DNA of 64,000 nucleotides, taken from NCBI RefSeq assembly GCF_000337415.1, contig NZ_AOJD01000061.1:1-64000 (forward strand), given 5' to 3'. Origin of the DNA: Halorubrum tebenquichense DSM 14210. Its GTDB lineage: Archaea > Halobacteriota > Halobacteria > Halobacteriales > Haloferacaceae. Under the pieces are notes generated by a model. It was given only the letters and a program-made list of their open reading frames with translations, had not been told where the DNA came from and did not search any database. The translations under genes and the position numbers were made by a program. Below, piece after piece: positions 26,663 to 35,210 of this stretch. Every line of letters begins with the position of its first letter. Position 1 is the first letter of the stretch.

Positions 26663-26893
26663 ATGTACACGAAATCGGAGAGGCTGCTGTTCGGACTCGC
26701 GTTGGCCGCCCTGCTCACGACGATAGGCGCAGAGTTCCTCGGGAGTCAGTCCCTCGTCGCGGTCGGCGTCGGCGTCTTCGCGCTCGCGGTCGTGGCGCTG
26801 TTCGGGGTCATGAGCGTCGTCCTCGCGGTGAGTGTCGCCCGCGATCCGGACCTGAACGCGCACGGACCCGCGGCCGCCGACCGACCGCGCTGA
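26663..26893 (+). CDS. Small membrane protein with two predicted helices
   Basis: Protein of 76 aa with two hydrophobic segments (about residues 8-26 and 31-55), joined by a very short loop (LGSQSLVAV) and followed by a hydrophilic tail. The start has a TATA-like GGCTTAACTCC about 27 bp upstream (26631-26641), which supports expression. No known family is recognised. It is convergent with the DUF192 gene 7 bp away. Confidence 0.65.
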   Translation: MYTKSERLLFGLALAALLTTIGAEFLGSQSLVAVGVGVFALAVVALFGVMSVVLAVSVARDPDLNAHGPAAADRPR

Positions 26894-26900
26894 AGCGGAG

Positions 26901-27479
26901 TCACAGGTCGAACGCGAGGCGGTCTCCGACCTCGACGCCGCGTCGGTCGGTCCACTCGTACGGGACCTCCAACACGTACTGCCCCGAGCCGGGATACTTC
27001 TGCTCGCTTCCGTCCTCGTTCGGACCGGGTTCGGGCGCGTTGTGAATTCGGGTTATCTCGCGGTCGCCGCCAACGAAGACGATGTCGATCCCGAAGCTCA
27101 TGTCCGGCATGATAAACGTCAGGTCGCGCGGCGAGGCGTAGGTGAACAGCATCCCGCCGTCCTCCGGAAGCGCCTCGGCGTCGCTGAGCCCGAGCGGCCT
27201 TTTCTCCCCGTCGTCCGCGATGGCGGCCGTCACCGACCCGAGTTCCTCGCCCGCCGAATTCTCGACTGTCACCGTCGTCGTCTCGTAGTCGGCGTACGTC
27301 CCGGTCGGCCAGTCGACGCCGTCTCCGTCGCTGCCTGAGCCGTCTCCCTCACCATCGTCCTCACCGTCGCCTCCGCCGTCCCCACTACCCTCGCCTGCCG
27401 TCGGACCGCCGCCCAGACAGCCGGCCGCGGTCCCGACACTTGCGGCCGCGGCCAGCCCGAGGAGTCGCCGTCGCCTCAT
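26901..27479 (-). CDS. DUF192 family lipoprotein
   Basis: Predicted secreted lipoprotein, 192 aa: Arg-rich signal (RRRRLLGLAAAASVGTAAGC) with lipobox Cys21, then a Gly/Asp/Ser-rich linker of about 45 residues. The DUF192 domain follows: RPLGLSDAEALPEDGGMLFTY, SPRDLTFIMPDMSFGIDIVFV, then IHNAPEPGP and GQYVLEVPYEWTDRRGVEVGDRL. DUF192 proteins are widespread, of unknown biochemical role, with one conserved hydrophobic cleft. A reverse-strand TATA-like GTTTATACG (27501-27509) supports the start at 27479. The extended frame to 27545 lacks a signal peptide and is rejected. Confidence 0.85.
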   Translation of the reverse strand: MRRRRLLGLAAAASVGTAAGCLGGGPTAGEGSGDGGGDGEDDGEGDGSGSDGDGVDWPTGTYADYETTTVTVENSAGEELGSVTAAIADDGEKRPLGLSDAEALPEDGGMLFTYASPRDLTFIMPDMSFGIDIVFVGGDREITRIHNAPEPGPNEDGSEQKYPGSGQYVLEVPYEWTDRRGVEVGDRLAFDL

Positions 27480-27673
27480 GGCGCGGAGGAGGGTCGCCGG
27501 ACGTATAAACGGCGCGCGGGCGACGCGGCGTTCCAGCCCCGGCAACGGGTATCCCGCTGGGCGGCCCGATCGCGGCGCGTCGTTGGGGTGGCCCAGTGGT
27601 GCCGAGTCGGCGTCGCGACCGGCCTCGTGCCGGGAAGGACGCGCTTTTATCGCCGCCGGAGCGTAGCGTGCCC

Positions 27674-28264
27674 ATGGCGAAAGTGAGCATCGGCCTCCGC
27701 GGATGGCGCTTCGAGGAGGACGAGATATTCACCGACGACGAGGAGCTCAAGCCCCTCGACGAGATCCCCGAGGACCCGCGAGAGCGACTCCTGCGGCTCG
27801 TCTCCCTCGTCGAGGAGCCCTGCGACGTCTGCTACCTCGACTACGGAGAGGCGGAGATCCACCGCTGTCGGGAGGCGGAGATCGTGTACGGCGAGCCGGA
27901 CGGCGAGGTGCTGCTCTGCCCCGAACACGAGCCGGACCTGCTCTACTGGTTCCGCGAGGCGGGCGGCAGCGACCACAAGGGGACCGTCGAGTTCGCCGAC
28001 CGCTTCCACGAGTGGGTCGCCGCGGGCAACGAGGCCCCGGACGGGTACGCCTCCGTCGAGCACGTCGAAGAAGATCCCGGCGCGCTCCCCGACCTCCCAG
28101 ACCAGCAGGAGGTCCAAGAGCGGCTCGAAGAGGGGTTCGACGGCGACCGGATCGACATCCTCGAACTCGCCGGCGAGCGGGCCGACGACGACGAGACCGT
28201 GACGGACGAGGAAGTCGTGGAGTCCGACCTCGACCTCTCGACCGACTACCCGTCCGACCGATGA
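27674..28264 (+). CDS. Conserved haloarchaeal Cys-rich protein, unknown function
   Basis: Acidic protein of 196 aa. The N-terminal half has a CxxC and other metal-ligand candidates (EEPCDVCYLDYG, IHRCREAEI, VLLCPEHEPDLLYWFREAGG), enough for one zinc site. The C-terminal tail is acidic and low-complexity (ERADDDETVTDEEVVESDLD). It overlaps the start of the SpoU/TrmJ-type methyltransferase (ATGA), so the two are translationally coupled, which hints at a role in RNA handling. The start at 27674 is preceded by a TATA-like GCTTTTATCG about 28 bp upstream (27643-27652). Confidence 0.75.
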   Translation: MAKVSIGLRGWRFEEDEIFTDDEELKPLDEIPEDPRERLLRLVSLVEEPCDVCYLDYGEAEIHRCREAEIVYGEPDGEVLLCPEHEPDLLYWFREAGGSDHKGTVEFADRFHEWVAAGNEAPDGYASVEHVEEDPGALPDLPDQQEVQERLEEGFDGDRIDILELAGERADDDETVTDEEVVESDLDLSTDYPSDR

Positions 28265-29142
28265 GCGGCGAGGGAGCGGAGGAACCGGACGCGGCGACGG
28301 AAGACGAACCCGCGGATGACTCGGCGGCAGCGGAGGCCGGAGCCGCAGAAGGCTCGGAGACGGGGATCGACCGTCGGAAACCGGTCGTCGTCGTCGTCGA
28401 GCCGGAGACGCCCGGCAACGTCGGTACCATCGCGCGGGCGATGAAGAACTTCGGGCTCTCCGACCTCAAGCTGGTCGACCCGCCGGAGCTGAAGGAGGAC
28501 GGCGAGGCGTACGGCTTCGCCGGCCACGCCCGCGAGGACGTGCTGCCGAACGCCGAGGAGGTCACCTTCGACGAGGTCGTCGCGAACTACCACACGGTCG
28601 GGACCACCGCGATCACCGGCGAGGACGACCGCAGCCACGAGCGGTTCCCGTTCAAGACGCCCGTCGAACTGCGCGAGTCGCTGAAGACGGTCGACGCACC
28701 CACCGCGATCGTCTTCGGCCGCGAGGGGCGCGGGCTCAACAACGAGGAGCTCTCGCGGCTCGACGAGGTGTGTTCGATCCCGGCCGACGAGGACTACCCG
28801 GTCTTGAACCTCGGGCAGGCAGCGACGGTACTGCTGTACGAACTCCGCGATCTGACCGTCGGGGAGACGCAGCTCCCCGACACCGAGGTGACCCGCGCGC
28901 CCGAGAACGACGTCGAGCGCTTCCACGACTTTTTCGACGACTTCCTCGCGTCGACGGGGCAGCGCGACCACGTCCGCGAGAAGAACGCGCTGCTGATGCG
29001 GCGGCTCATGGGCCGCGCGCACCCGACGGAACGGGAGATACACACGCTCCTCGGCACCTTCCGCAAGGCGAACACGAAGCTGGAACACGCCGACCGGCTC
29101 GCGGCGAAGTACGACGAGCCGCCGTACCCGAGGGATCCGTAG
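28261..29142 (+). CDS. trmJ: RNA 2'-O-ribose methyltransferase, TrmJ/SpoU (SPOUT) family
   Basis: SAM-dependent knotted methyltransferase of 293 aa that probably 2'-O-methylates position 32 of tRNA, as archaeal TrmJ does. After a 40-residue acidic leader come the SPOUT motifs: PVVVVVEPETPGNVGTIARA with Asn and Arg of motif I, IVFGREGRGLNNEE (motif 2) and CSIPADEDYPVLNLGQAATVLLYEL (motif 3, forms the knot). A C-terminal helical extension follows (LLMRRLMGRAHPTEREIHTL). It shares ATGA with the upstream Cys-rich gene and is followed 2 bp later by azlC, so up to four genes may form one operon. Confidence 0.87.
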   Translation: MSGEGAEEPDAATEDEPADDSAAAEAGAAEGSETGIDRRKPVVVVVEPETPGNVGTIARAMKNFGLSDLKLVDPPELKEDGEAYGFAGHAREDVLPNAEEVTFDEVVANYHTVGTTAITGEDDRSHERFPFKTPVELRESLKTVDAPTAIVFGREGRGLNNEELSRLDEVCSIPADEDYPVLNLGQAATVLLYELRDLTVGETQLPDTEVTRAPENDVERFHDFFDDFLASTGQRDHVREKNALLMRRLMGRAHPTEREIHTLLGTFRKANTKLEHADRLAAKYDEPPYPRDP

Positions 29143-29144
29143 CC

Positions 29145-29834
29145 GTGCGCGGGCCCGTCCTCGACGAGGACCTGCTCGCGGGCGTGCGAGACGTCTCCCC
29201 GCTCATGCTCGGGATCGCGCCCTTCTCGCTCGTGGCCGGCATCGCCGCCGTCGACGCCGGGCTCGGGCTCGCCGAGGCGGTGGGCATGTCGGTGATCGTG
29301 TTCGCTGGGGCGTCCCAACTGGCGGCGCTGGAGCTGCTCGGCGAGAACGCCCCCCTCGCGGTCGTGGTCGGCACGGCAGCGGTGATCAACCTCCGAATGT
29401 TAATGTACTCCGCCTCCATCGCGCCTCACTTCGCCGACTACGGCCGCCGGCTCCGCGCGGGGCTGGCGTACCTGCTCACGGATCAGGCGTACGCGCTGTC
29501 GGTCGCCGAGTTCGACGAGAACCCGGAGCGCAGCCGGTGGCGCTACTACCTCGGCGCGGCCGCGTCGCTGTGGATCGTCTGGCAGATCGGGACGGTCGCG
29601 GGCGTCGTCCTCGGTGCCGGCGTCCCCGACGCGTGGGGGCTCACCTTCGCGGTGCCGCTCGTCTTCCTCGCGCTCCTCGTCCCCGCGATGAAGGACCGAC
29701 CGACGACCGTCGCCGGCGTCGCCGGCGGTGCGGTCGCCGTCGCCGCGGTCGGACTCCCGCTCAACCTCGGCCTGCTCGCCGGCGCGCTGTGCGGAATCGC
29801 CGCCGGACTGGTGACGGAGGTGACGGCGTCGTGA
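29145..29834 (+). CDS. azlC: AzlC family branched-chain amino acid exporter, large subunit
   Basis: Membrane permease of 229 aa. AzlC and AzlD together export branched-chain amino acids or azaleucine-like analogues. The family signature is visible: SPLMLGIAPFSLVAGIAAVDAG in the first helix, MSVIVFAGASQLAALELLG, and the motif NLRMLMYSASIAP. About five to six hydrophobic segments follow. The GTG start at 29145 lies 2 bp after the TrmJ stop. The last 16 bp (29819-29834) reappear 41 bp downstream, where they end just before azlD begins. The substrate in this organism is not known. Confidence 0.88.
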   Translation: MRGPVLDEDLLAGVRDVSPLMLGIAPFSLVAGIAAVDAGLGLAEAVGMSVIVFAGASQLAALELLGENAPLAVVVGTAAVINLRMLMYSASIAPHFADYGRRLRAGLAYLLTDQAYALSVAEFDENPERSRWRYYLGAAASLWIVWQIGTVAGVVLGAGVPDAWGLTFAVPLVFLALLVPAMKDRPTTVAGVAGGAVAVAAVGLPLNLGLLAGALCGIAAGLVTEVTAS

Positions 29835-29871
29835 CGGACCCCGGCGCGGGATCGGCGGGGGTGACGGCGTC

Positions 29872-30228
29872 GTGACCGGCGCGCTCGGCGGGCTGATCGC
29901 CTCTCCGCGCGCCTGGGTCGCCATCCTCGCGATCGGCGCGATCACCTACGGCATCCGGCTCTCCTTCATCCACCTGTTCGGCCGGATCGACGGGGTCCCG
30001 ACGCGGCTCCAGCGCCCGCTGCGATATGTCCCGCCCGCGGTGCTGGCGGCGCTGGTCCTCCCCGACCTGGTGACGCCGCGCCCGTCGGTCGCCGCGACGC
30101 TGCTCGACGAGCGGCTGATCGCGGGCCTCGTCGCCGGCGCGGTCGCGTGGCGGACCGAGGACGTGTTCGCCACCATCGCGAGCGGGATGCTCGCGCTGTG
30201 GCTGTTCCGGTTCGTCGTGTTCGCGTGA
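29872..30228 (+). CDS. azlD: AzlD family branched-chain amino acid exporter, small subunit
   Basis: Small membrane protein of 118 aa with four hydrophobic helices (about residues 15-30, 48-66, 80-92 and 98-116). The motif AITYGIRLSFIHLFGR and RYVPPAVLAALVLPDL matches AzlD. It works with AzlC, immediately upstream, as a two-component exporter. The start is GTG 29872, within the second copy of a 16-bp direct repeat that spans both gene ends. The stop is 14 bp from the convergent gene at 30243. Confidence 0.85.
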   Translation: MTGALGGLIASPRAWVAILAIGAITYGIRLSFIHLFGRIDGVPTRLQRPLRYVPPAVLAALVLPDLVTPRPSVAATLLDERLIAGLVAGAVAWRTEDVFATIASGMLALWLFRFVVFA

Positions 30229-30242
30229 GGCGAGCGGCCCGG

Positions 30243-30569
30243 TCATCGCTCGCGCTCGGTGAGCTCACTCGTCGTTTGCGGCCGGGGCTCTCGCTCGTCA
30301 CCCTCCGTGCGATGGCTATCTTCTGTCGCGTCGACCTCCCGCTCGCGGGCGTCGGCGAGCCGCTGTGCGCCGTCTGCGATCGAGTCGAGCGCGACGAAGA
30401 GCCGGTAGGAGACGTACAGGCTCGCCGACAGGCCGACGAGGACGAGACCGAGAAGGACCTGTCCGACGAACACGAGCGAGTAGGCGAACACGAGGAGACT
30501 CAGCGTCGCGAGGACGATTCCGGCGGGCGTTCGGAGGGCTTCGGAGGGCGAGAGCGGGTCGTACGCCAT
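30243..30569 (-). CDS. Small membrane protein of unknown function
   Basis: Protein of 108 aa with two hydrophobic segments (about residues 16-36 and 39-60) and a charged, Glu/Arg-rich C-terminal tail that resembles a coiled coil. No known domain was recognised. It is convergent with azlD and upstream of nothing on its strand. The start at 30569 gives MAYDPLSPSEALRTPAGI. A TATA-like TTTTAACTT lies just upstream on the reverse strand (30590-30600), at the leaderless distance. Confidence 0.65.
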   Translation of the reverse strand: MAYDPLSPSEALRTPAGIVLATLSLLVFAYSLVFVGQVLLGLVLVGLSASLYVSYRLFVALDSIADGAQRLADAREREVDATEDSHRTEGDEREPRPQTTSELTERER

Positions 30570-30635
30570 GGGCGACGCTACCGGGGCGAATAAGTTAAAA
30601 ATGAACGCCTGGACTCGGTCGCGACGCGCCCGTCG

Positions 30636-32567
30636 TCAGTCGTCGGCGGGAGCCGCCGAGTCGCCGGCGGAGACCCCGGTTCCGGGCCCGATGTCGATGT
30701 CGAGTTCGGCGAGCTTCTCGTCGGGGACGACCCCGTCGACCCAGTCGCGGGTCTCGTAGTACTCGGCCTTCAGCTGGTCGAGTTCGACGAGTTCGCCCTC
30801 GCTCGCGCCCGTGCCGGGGATGGCGTCCGGGTGCCCCTCGACGAAGCGGTTCGGCAGCGTGTCGTCCGCGCCGTCGAAGCCGACGAGGTTGTTGTAGTAG
30901 CGTTCGAGGTTGTAGACGCGCTCGCCCGCCTCGAACAGCTCGTCCTCGCTGAGGTCGCGACCGGTCACGCCGTTGTACTGGAGCACGTACTCCTCGATCC
31001 CCTCGGCGAACGCGCTGAACTTACAGATGTCGAACGAATCCGAGACGGCGTGGAGGTCCTGGAAGGTGGCGGTGAGTTCGCCCTTCCCCTCCCACTCGTA
31101 CGGATCGACCTTCTCCGGGATGCCGAGGATTTCGGCGGCGGGCGTGTAGCCGCGCAGGTGGCAGGCACCGCGGTTGGAGGTCGCGTACGCGATCCCCATG
31201 CCCTTCATACAGCGCGGGTCGTAGGCGGCCATCGTCTGGCCCTTCACGGAGAGCTTGTTGCCGTGCGCGTCCTTCGCGTCCGCGACGCGCTCGGGGCCCT
31301 CCGCGAGGAGGTCGCCGAGGTCCGACGAGCGGTGACCGATCTCGTCGATGAGGTCGATCATCGTCTCCGAGTCGCCCCAGTCGAGGTGGCCGACGCCGTC
31401 GAGTTTGCCCTCCTCGCTCATCTCCATCGCCATCGCCATCATGTTGCCGGCCTCGATGGTGTCGATGCCGAGGTCGTTACAGCGCTGGAGCATCAGCGCG
31501 ATCTCGTCGCGGTCGGAGTGGCCCGAGTTCGGGCCGAGCGCCCACGCGGACTCGTACTCGTACGACTCCGTGCGGACGTTCATCTCCTGGCCCTTGTGGG
31601 TGACGTTGACCTCGACCTCCTTCTTACACGCGACCGGACAGGAGTGACAGGTCGGCTCGTCGACGAGGATGTTCTCGCGGACGTTCTCGCCGGAGACGCG
31701 CTCCGCCTCCATGTCGACGCCCTCGGTCTCGTTGTACTCCTCCGTCGAGGTGTACTTCGCGTTCTTCGTCGGGAGCCCGTCCATCTCCTCGGTCGCGTTC
31801 ATCAGGACGTTCGTCCCGTACATCGAGAGCCCGCCCTCGTTGGGGGCGGTCACGTCGGACTCGCGGATGACCTCCATCGCCTGCTGGTAGCCCTCTTGGA
31901 ACGTCTCCGGGTCGGCGGGCTTGGGCATGTCCGTGCCCGACTTCACGACGACCGCCTTGACGTTCTTCGCGCCCATCACGGCCCCGGTGCCGCCGCGGCC
32001 CGAGGCGCGGTCGTCCTCGTTGATGACGCAGCCGTACCGGACCTCGTTCTCGCCGCCCTGCCCGATCGCCATCACGGAGACGTCGCGGCCGACCTTGCCG
32101 TCGACCTCCTCGCCGATCTGGTCGATCGTGTCGTGGACGCCCTGTCCCCAGAGGTGCGAGGCGTCGCGTACCTCGACGTCGCCGTCCTCGACGAACAGGT
32201 ACACCGGCTCGTCGCTCTCGCCGTCGAGCAGGATGCCGTCCAGCCCGGCCCACTTGAGCCGCGCGCCGGACCAGCCGCCGTGGTGCGAGTCGGTGACGGT
32301 GCCCGTCAGCGGGGACTTCGTCACCAAGGCGATCCGGCCGCTCATCACGGTCTGGGTGCCCGTCAGCGGGCCGGTCATGAACGCCAGTCGGTTCTCCGGT
32401 CCCAGCGGGTCCACGTCGGGACCCTTGTCGAAGACGTACTTGACGCCGAGCCCGCGCGCGCCGATGTACTTCTCCGCGTCTTCGTCGTCGATCCCGCGGT
32501 AGCTGACGTCGCCACCGGTGAGGTCGACCTGTGCCACACGGTCTCTGTAGCCGCCCATTTCAGTCAT
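30636..32567 (-). CDS. aor: Aldehyde ferredoxin oxidoreductase, tungsten-pterin family
   Basis: Tungsten-bispyranopterin enzyme that oxidises aldehydes to acids with ferredoxin as electron acceptor; 643 aa, cytoplasmic. N-terminal AOR domain: ARGLGVKYVFDKG, FMTGPLTGTQTVMSGR, SPLTGTVTDSHHGG, then GGTGAVMGAKNVKAVVV. The 4Fe-4S cluster ligands are in CHSCPVACKKEV (three Cys) and a later Cys in SDSFDICKFSAF. Other pterin contacts include DLGIDTIEAGNMMAMAMEM. Start at 32567 (MTEMGGYRDRV) is preferred over 32600; MGGYRDRV at 32558 is also possible. It is divergent from the 5'-nucleotidase with a shared control region. The substrate aldehyde is not known. Confidence 0.92.
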   Translation of the reverse strand: MTEMGGYRDRVAQVDLTGGDVSYRGIDDEDAEKYIGARGLGVKYVFDKGPDVDPLGPENRLAFMTGPLTGTQTVMSGRIALVTKSPLTGTVTDSHHGGWSGARLKWAGLDGILLDGESDEPVYLFVEDGDVEVRDASHLWGQGVHDTIDQIGEEVDGKVGRDVSVMAIGQGGENEVRYGCVINEDDRASGRGGTGAVMGAKNVKAVVVKSGTDMPKPADPETFQEGYQQAMEVIRESDVTAPNEGGLSMYGTNVLMNATEEMDGLPTKNAKYTSTEEYNETEGVDMEAERVSGENVRENILVDEPTCHSCPVACKKEVEVNVTHKGQEMNVRTESYEYESAWALGPNSGHSDRDEIALMLQRCNDLGIDTIEAGNMMAMAMEMSEEGKLDGVGHLDWGDSETMIDLIDEIGHRSSDLGDLLAEGPERVADAKDAHGNKLSVKGQTMAAYDPRCMKGMGIAYATSNRGACHLRGYTPAAEILGIPEKVDPYEWEGKGELTATFQDLHAVSDSFDICKFSAFAEGIEEYVLQYNGVTGRDLSEDELFEAGERVYNLERYYNNLVGFDGADDTLPNRFVEGHPDAIPGTGASEGELVELDQLKAEYYETRDWVDGVVPDEKLAELDIDIGPGTGVSAGDSAAPADD

Positions 32568-32800
32568 GTAATTCTCGTTCGTTATGTTTGTACTGCGCAC
32601 GGTTATTCCTTCACACGCCGACGCAACCGCTCTCGGTTACGCGCATCCGTCGTCCCCGGCCGAGGGGAAATCATACCGACTGACAGGTTCGGATCCGTCG
32701 GCCTCGGTCCGGTTCCCCGCGAAGCCGCCACGGTCCGAGCCGATACCGCACGTTCGTGGATATATAGAGCTTGGTACCACCACTTATCCGGCATGTAAAT

Positions 32801-32810
32801 GTTTAATAGC
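32801..32810 (+). promoter_or_regulatory. TATA-like box for the 5'-nucleotidase gene
   Basis: GTTTAATAGC lies 27 bp upstream of the ATG at 32832, the leaderless spacing, and so supports the second in-frame start over the one at 32799. A second TATA-like stretch (GGATATATAG, 32758-32767) sits further upstream in the AOR-nucleotidase divergent region and could serve either direction. Confidence 0.5.
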
Positions 32811-32831
32811 GTCTCTCTGTCTTACGGAACT

Positions 32832-35120
32832 ATGTCGCAAGACACGCGGTCGGAGGAGGTCGTCGATGAGACGCGCCGTCGCCTGCTGGCGGCGGCCGCG
32901 GGCGGGGTAACCGTCGGTGCCCTCGGAACCGGGGCGACGGGCGGCGCGGCGGCGCAGGACGACGGGACGCTCACGCTCGTCCACGACACGCACTTCCACG
33001 GCCGGTTCGAGGACGCGGGCAACGGCGCGATAGACATCGCGCGCTACTACGCCATCGTCGAGGAACTCCGCAGCGAACACCCGAACACCGCCTTCTTCGG
33101 GAACGGGGACGACCTCGCGCCGTCGGTCCTCGGCTTGGAGTTCGAGGGCGAGCACATGGTCGAGGCGTTAAACGAGATGGGACCGGACGCCGTCGGGGCG
33201 GGGAACCACGAGTTCGACTTCGGCGTCGACACCGCGAGCGAGCGGTTCGAGGCCTCCGAGTTCCCGTGGGTGATCGCCAACCTCCTCACCCCGGAGGGGG
33301 AGCCGGTCCCCGGGACGGAGCGGTGGACGACCGTCGATGTCGGCAGCTACACCGTCGGCGTCTTCGGGATGGGCACCACCGGCTTCTACGACATCACGGA
33401 CTACCCCGAGGACTGGCAGGTCCTCGGCTACACGGAGGCCGCCGAGGCCGCCGTCGAGGCGCTCGAACCCGAGACGGACTTCATCGTCTGCGCGTCGCAC
33501 GTCTCCAGCGGCGTCCACGAGACCATCGCGGCGGTCGACGGCGTCGACGCCATCGTCGGGTCGCACTCCAACGTGGTCTACGAGGAGCCGGAGACCATCG
33601 AGGGGACGACCGTCGCCGAGTTCGGCGACGAGTTCGACCACATCGGGCGGCTGACCTTCGACGTCGAGACGGGCGAGCTCTCGGAGTGGGAGCGGGTCGA
33701 CGTCTACGACTCGGAGGCGCTCGGCGAGGACGAGTCGCCGCCGGAGTCGACCGAGAACTACACGCCGCGCGACGTCCGGTCGGTCGAGCGGGACCAGTCG
33801 ATCGCCGAGATCGCCGACGGCTACCTCTCGGACCTCGAAGAGCGGCTCGGCCAGCCCGTCGTCGAGACGGAGGTCGAGCTCAACGCCAGCTTCGACAACT
33901 ACGAGATCGAGACTGGGTGGGGGAACCTGATGACCGACCTGATGCGAGAGGTCGGCAACCTCGACCAGGAGATCGACGTGGCGGTCCAGAACGCCGGCGG
34001 CATCCGGTCGGGATCGACGTACGGGCCCGGCGACCTCACCGGTAGCGACGTGATGAACATCCTGCCGTTCCCGAACGAGATCGTCGTCTACGAGCTGACC
34101 GGCGCGCAGCTCCGGTCGTACCTCCAGCGGTCGGTACGGCCGATGCCCGGCGATTACGGGGCCCAGCCGGCCATTCAGGTGTCCGGCGTCTCCTACGAGT
34201 GGACCGGCCACGACGGGGAGGGACGGGTCCGGAACGTCTGGGTCGGCGGGGAGCCGCTCGACCCCGAGGCGACGTACCTCGTTTCGACGAACGACTTCGT
34301 CGCCGGCCGGAGCGAGGAGTTCGTCGAGGACTCCCGCGTGTTCAACTCGGGGCAGTTCCAGGGGCCGTTCGTCAAGGACACGCTCGACGCCGAGTACGAC
34401 ACGATCGCGCCGGAGCGCGAGGAGCGGATGATCCGCGTCGACGAGGTGGTCGAGGACGCGAGCGTCGAGGCGACCGCGGACGCGCTCACCGTCTCGTTCC
34501 CGCGGACGGACGCGGTCTCGTCGGTCGTCGAGGACACCTACCGGCTCGTGGCACCCGGGCACGGCGTCGTCGAGGCGTCGTCTGTGTCGGGGGGCGAGGA
34601 GGTCGCCGTCGAACTCGCCGCCGACGCGGTCGTCGAGGCGTTCGACGCCACCGGGGCCGACGCGCTGTCGCTGGTCGGCGGGTTCGACCCGAACAGCGAG
34701 CACTACGGCTACGAGAACGAGGACGGCGAACTGGTCGAACTCCCCGTCAACGCGAGCTACGACCACTACGAGCTTCGGACCTCGCTGTCCGGAGAGGACG
34801 TTCGGGCGACCGTCGGCGGCGACGACGGCTCCGACGGCGACGACTCCGACGGGGACGACTCCGACGACGGTTCCGGCGGAGACGGCGGGAGCGACTCGGA
34901 CGGTTCGGACGGCGGCTCCGACGGGTCCGACGGCGACGGTTCGGACGGGGGGAGCGACTCGGGCGGTTCCGACGGTTCGGACGGTGGCGACGGCGAGACC
35001 GCCGACGACACGCCCGGGTTCGGTCCGCTCGCCGGGGCCGCGGGCGTCTCGGGCGCGGCGTACCTCTACGGGAAGTACGGCGCGAGCGACGGGGCCGACG
35101 ACGGCGCGGGCGACGAGTAG
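32832..35120 (+). CDS. Secreted 5'-nucleotidase/phosphoesterase with acidic linker and PGF-CTERM-like tail
   Basis: Extracellular nucleotide hydrolase of 762 aa. A Tat-type signal (RRRLLAAAAGGVTVGALG) is followed by the metallophosphoesterase domain: LVHDTHFHGRF, FFGNGDDLAP, GAGNHEFDFG, CASHVSSGVHE and VGSHSNVVYEE supply the usual metal ligands. A 5'-nucleotidase C-terminal domain follows (AVQNAGGIRSG, ILPFPNEIVVYELTGAQLR). The C-terminus holds a Ser/Asp/Gly linker of about 70 residues, then PGFGPLAGAAGVSGAAYLYG (from residue 728). That resembles the PGF-CTERM anchor but lacks a clear Arg-rich end and carries an acidic tail. It likely degrades extracellular nucleotides for phosphate or nucleoside uptake. 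Confidence 0.87.
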   Translation: MSQDTRSEEVVDETRRRLLAAAAGGVTVGALGTGATGGAAAQDDGTLTLVHDTHFHGRFEDAGNGAIDIARYYAIVEELRSEHPNTAFFGNGDDLAPSVLGLEFEGEHMVEALNEMGPDAVGAGNHEFDFGVDTASERFEASEFPWVIANLLTPEGEPVPGTERWTTVDVGSYTVGVFGMGTTGFYDITDYPEDWQVLGYTEAAEAAVEALEPETDFIVCASHVSSGVHETIAAVDGVDAIVGSHSNVVYEEPETIEGTTVAEFGDEFDHIGRLTFDVETGELSEWERVDVYDSEALGEDESPPESTENYTPRDVRSVERDQSIAEIADGYLSDLEERLGQPVVETEVELNASFDNYEIETGWGNLMTDLMREVGNLDQEIDVAVQNAGGIRSGSTYGPGDLTGSDVMNILPFPNEIVVYELTGAQLRSYLQRSVRPMPGDYGAQPAIQVSGVSYEWTGHDGEGRVRNVWVGGEPLDPEATYLVSTNDFVAGRSEEFVEDSRVFNSGQFQGPFVKDTLDAEYDTIAPEREERMIRVDEVVEDASVEATADALTVSFPRTDAVSSVVEDTYRLVAPGHGVVEASSVSGGEEVAVELAADAVVEAFDATGADALSLVGGFDPNSEHYGYENEDGELVELPVNASYDHYELRTSLSGEDVRATVGGDDGSDGDDSDGDDSDDGSGGDGGSDSDGSDGGSDGSDGDGSDGGSDSGGSDGSDGGDGETADDTPGFGPLAGAAGVSGAAYLYGKYGASDGADDGAGDE

Positions 35121-35210
35121 AGCGAAGAGGGAGCGAACGAGACTCGGCGGCCGGCCGGGCCGGTCGCCGACGCCGTCTTACCGACGAGACACGAACGGTC
35201 ACACGACAGG

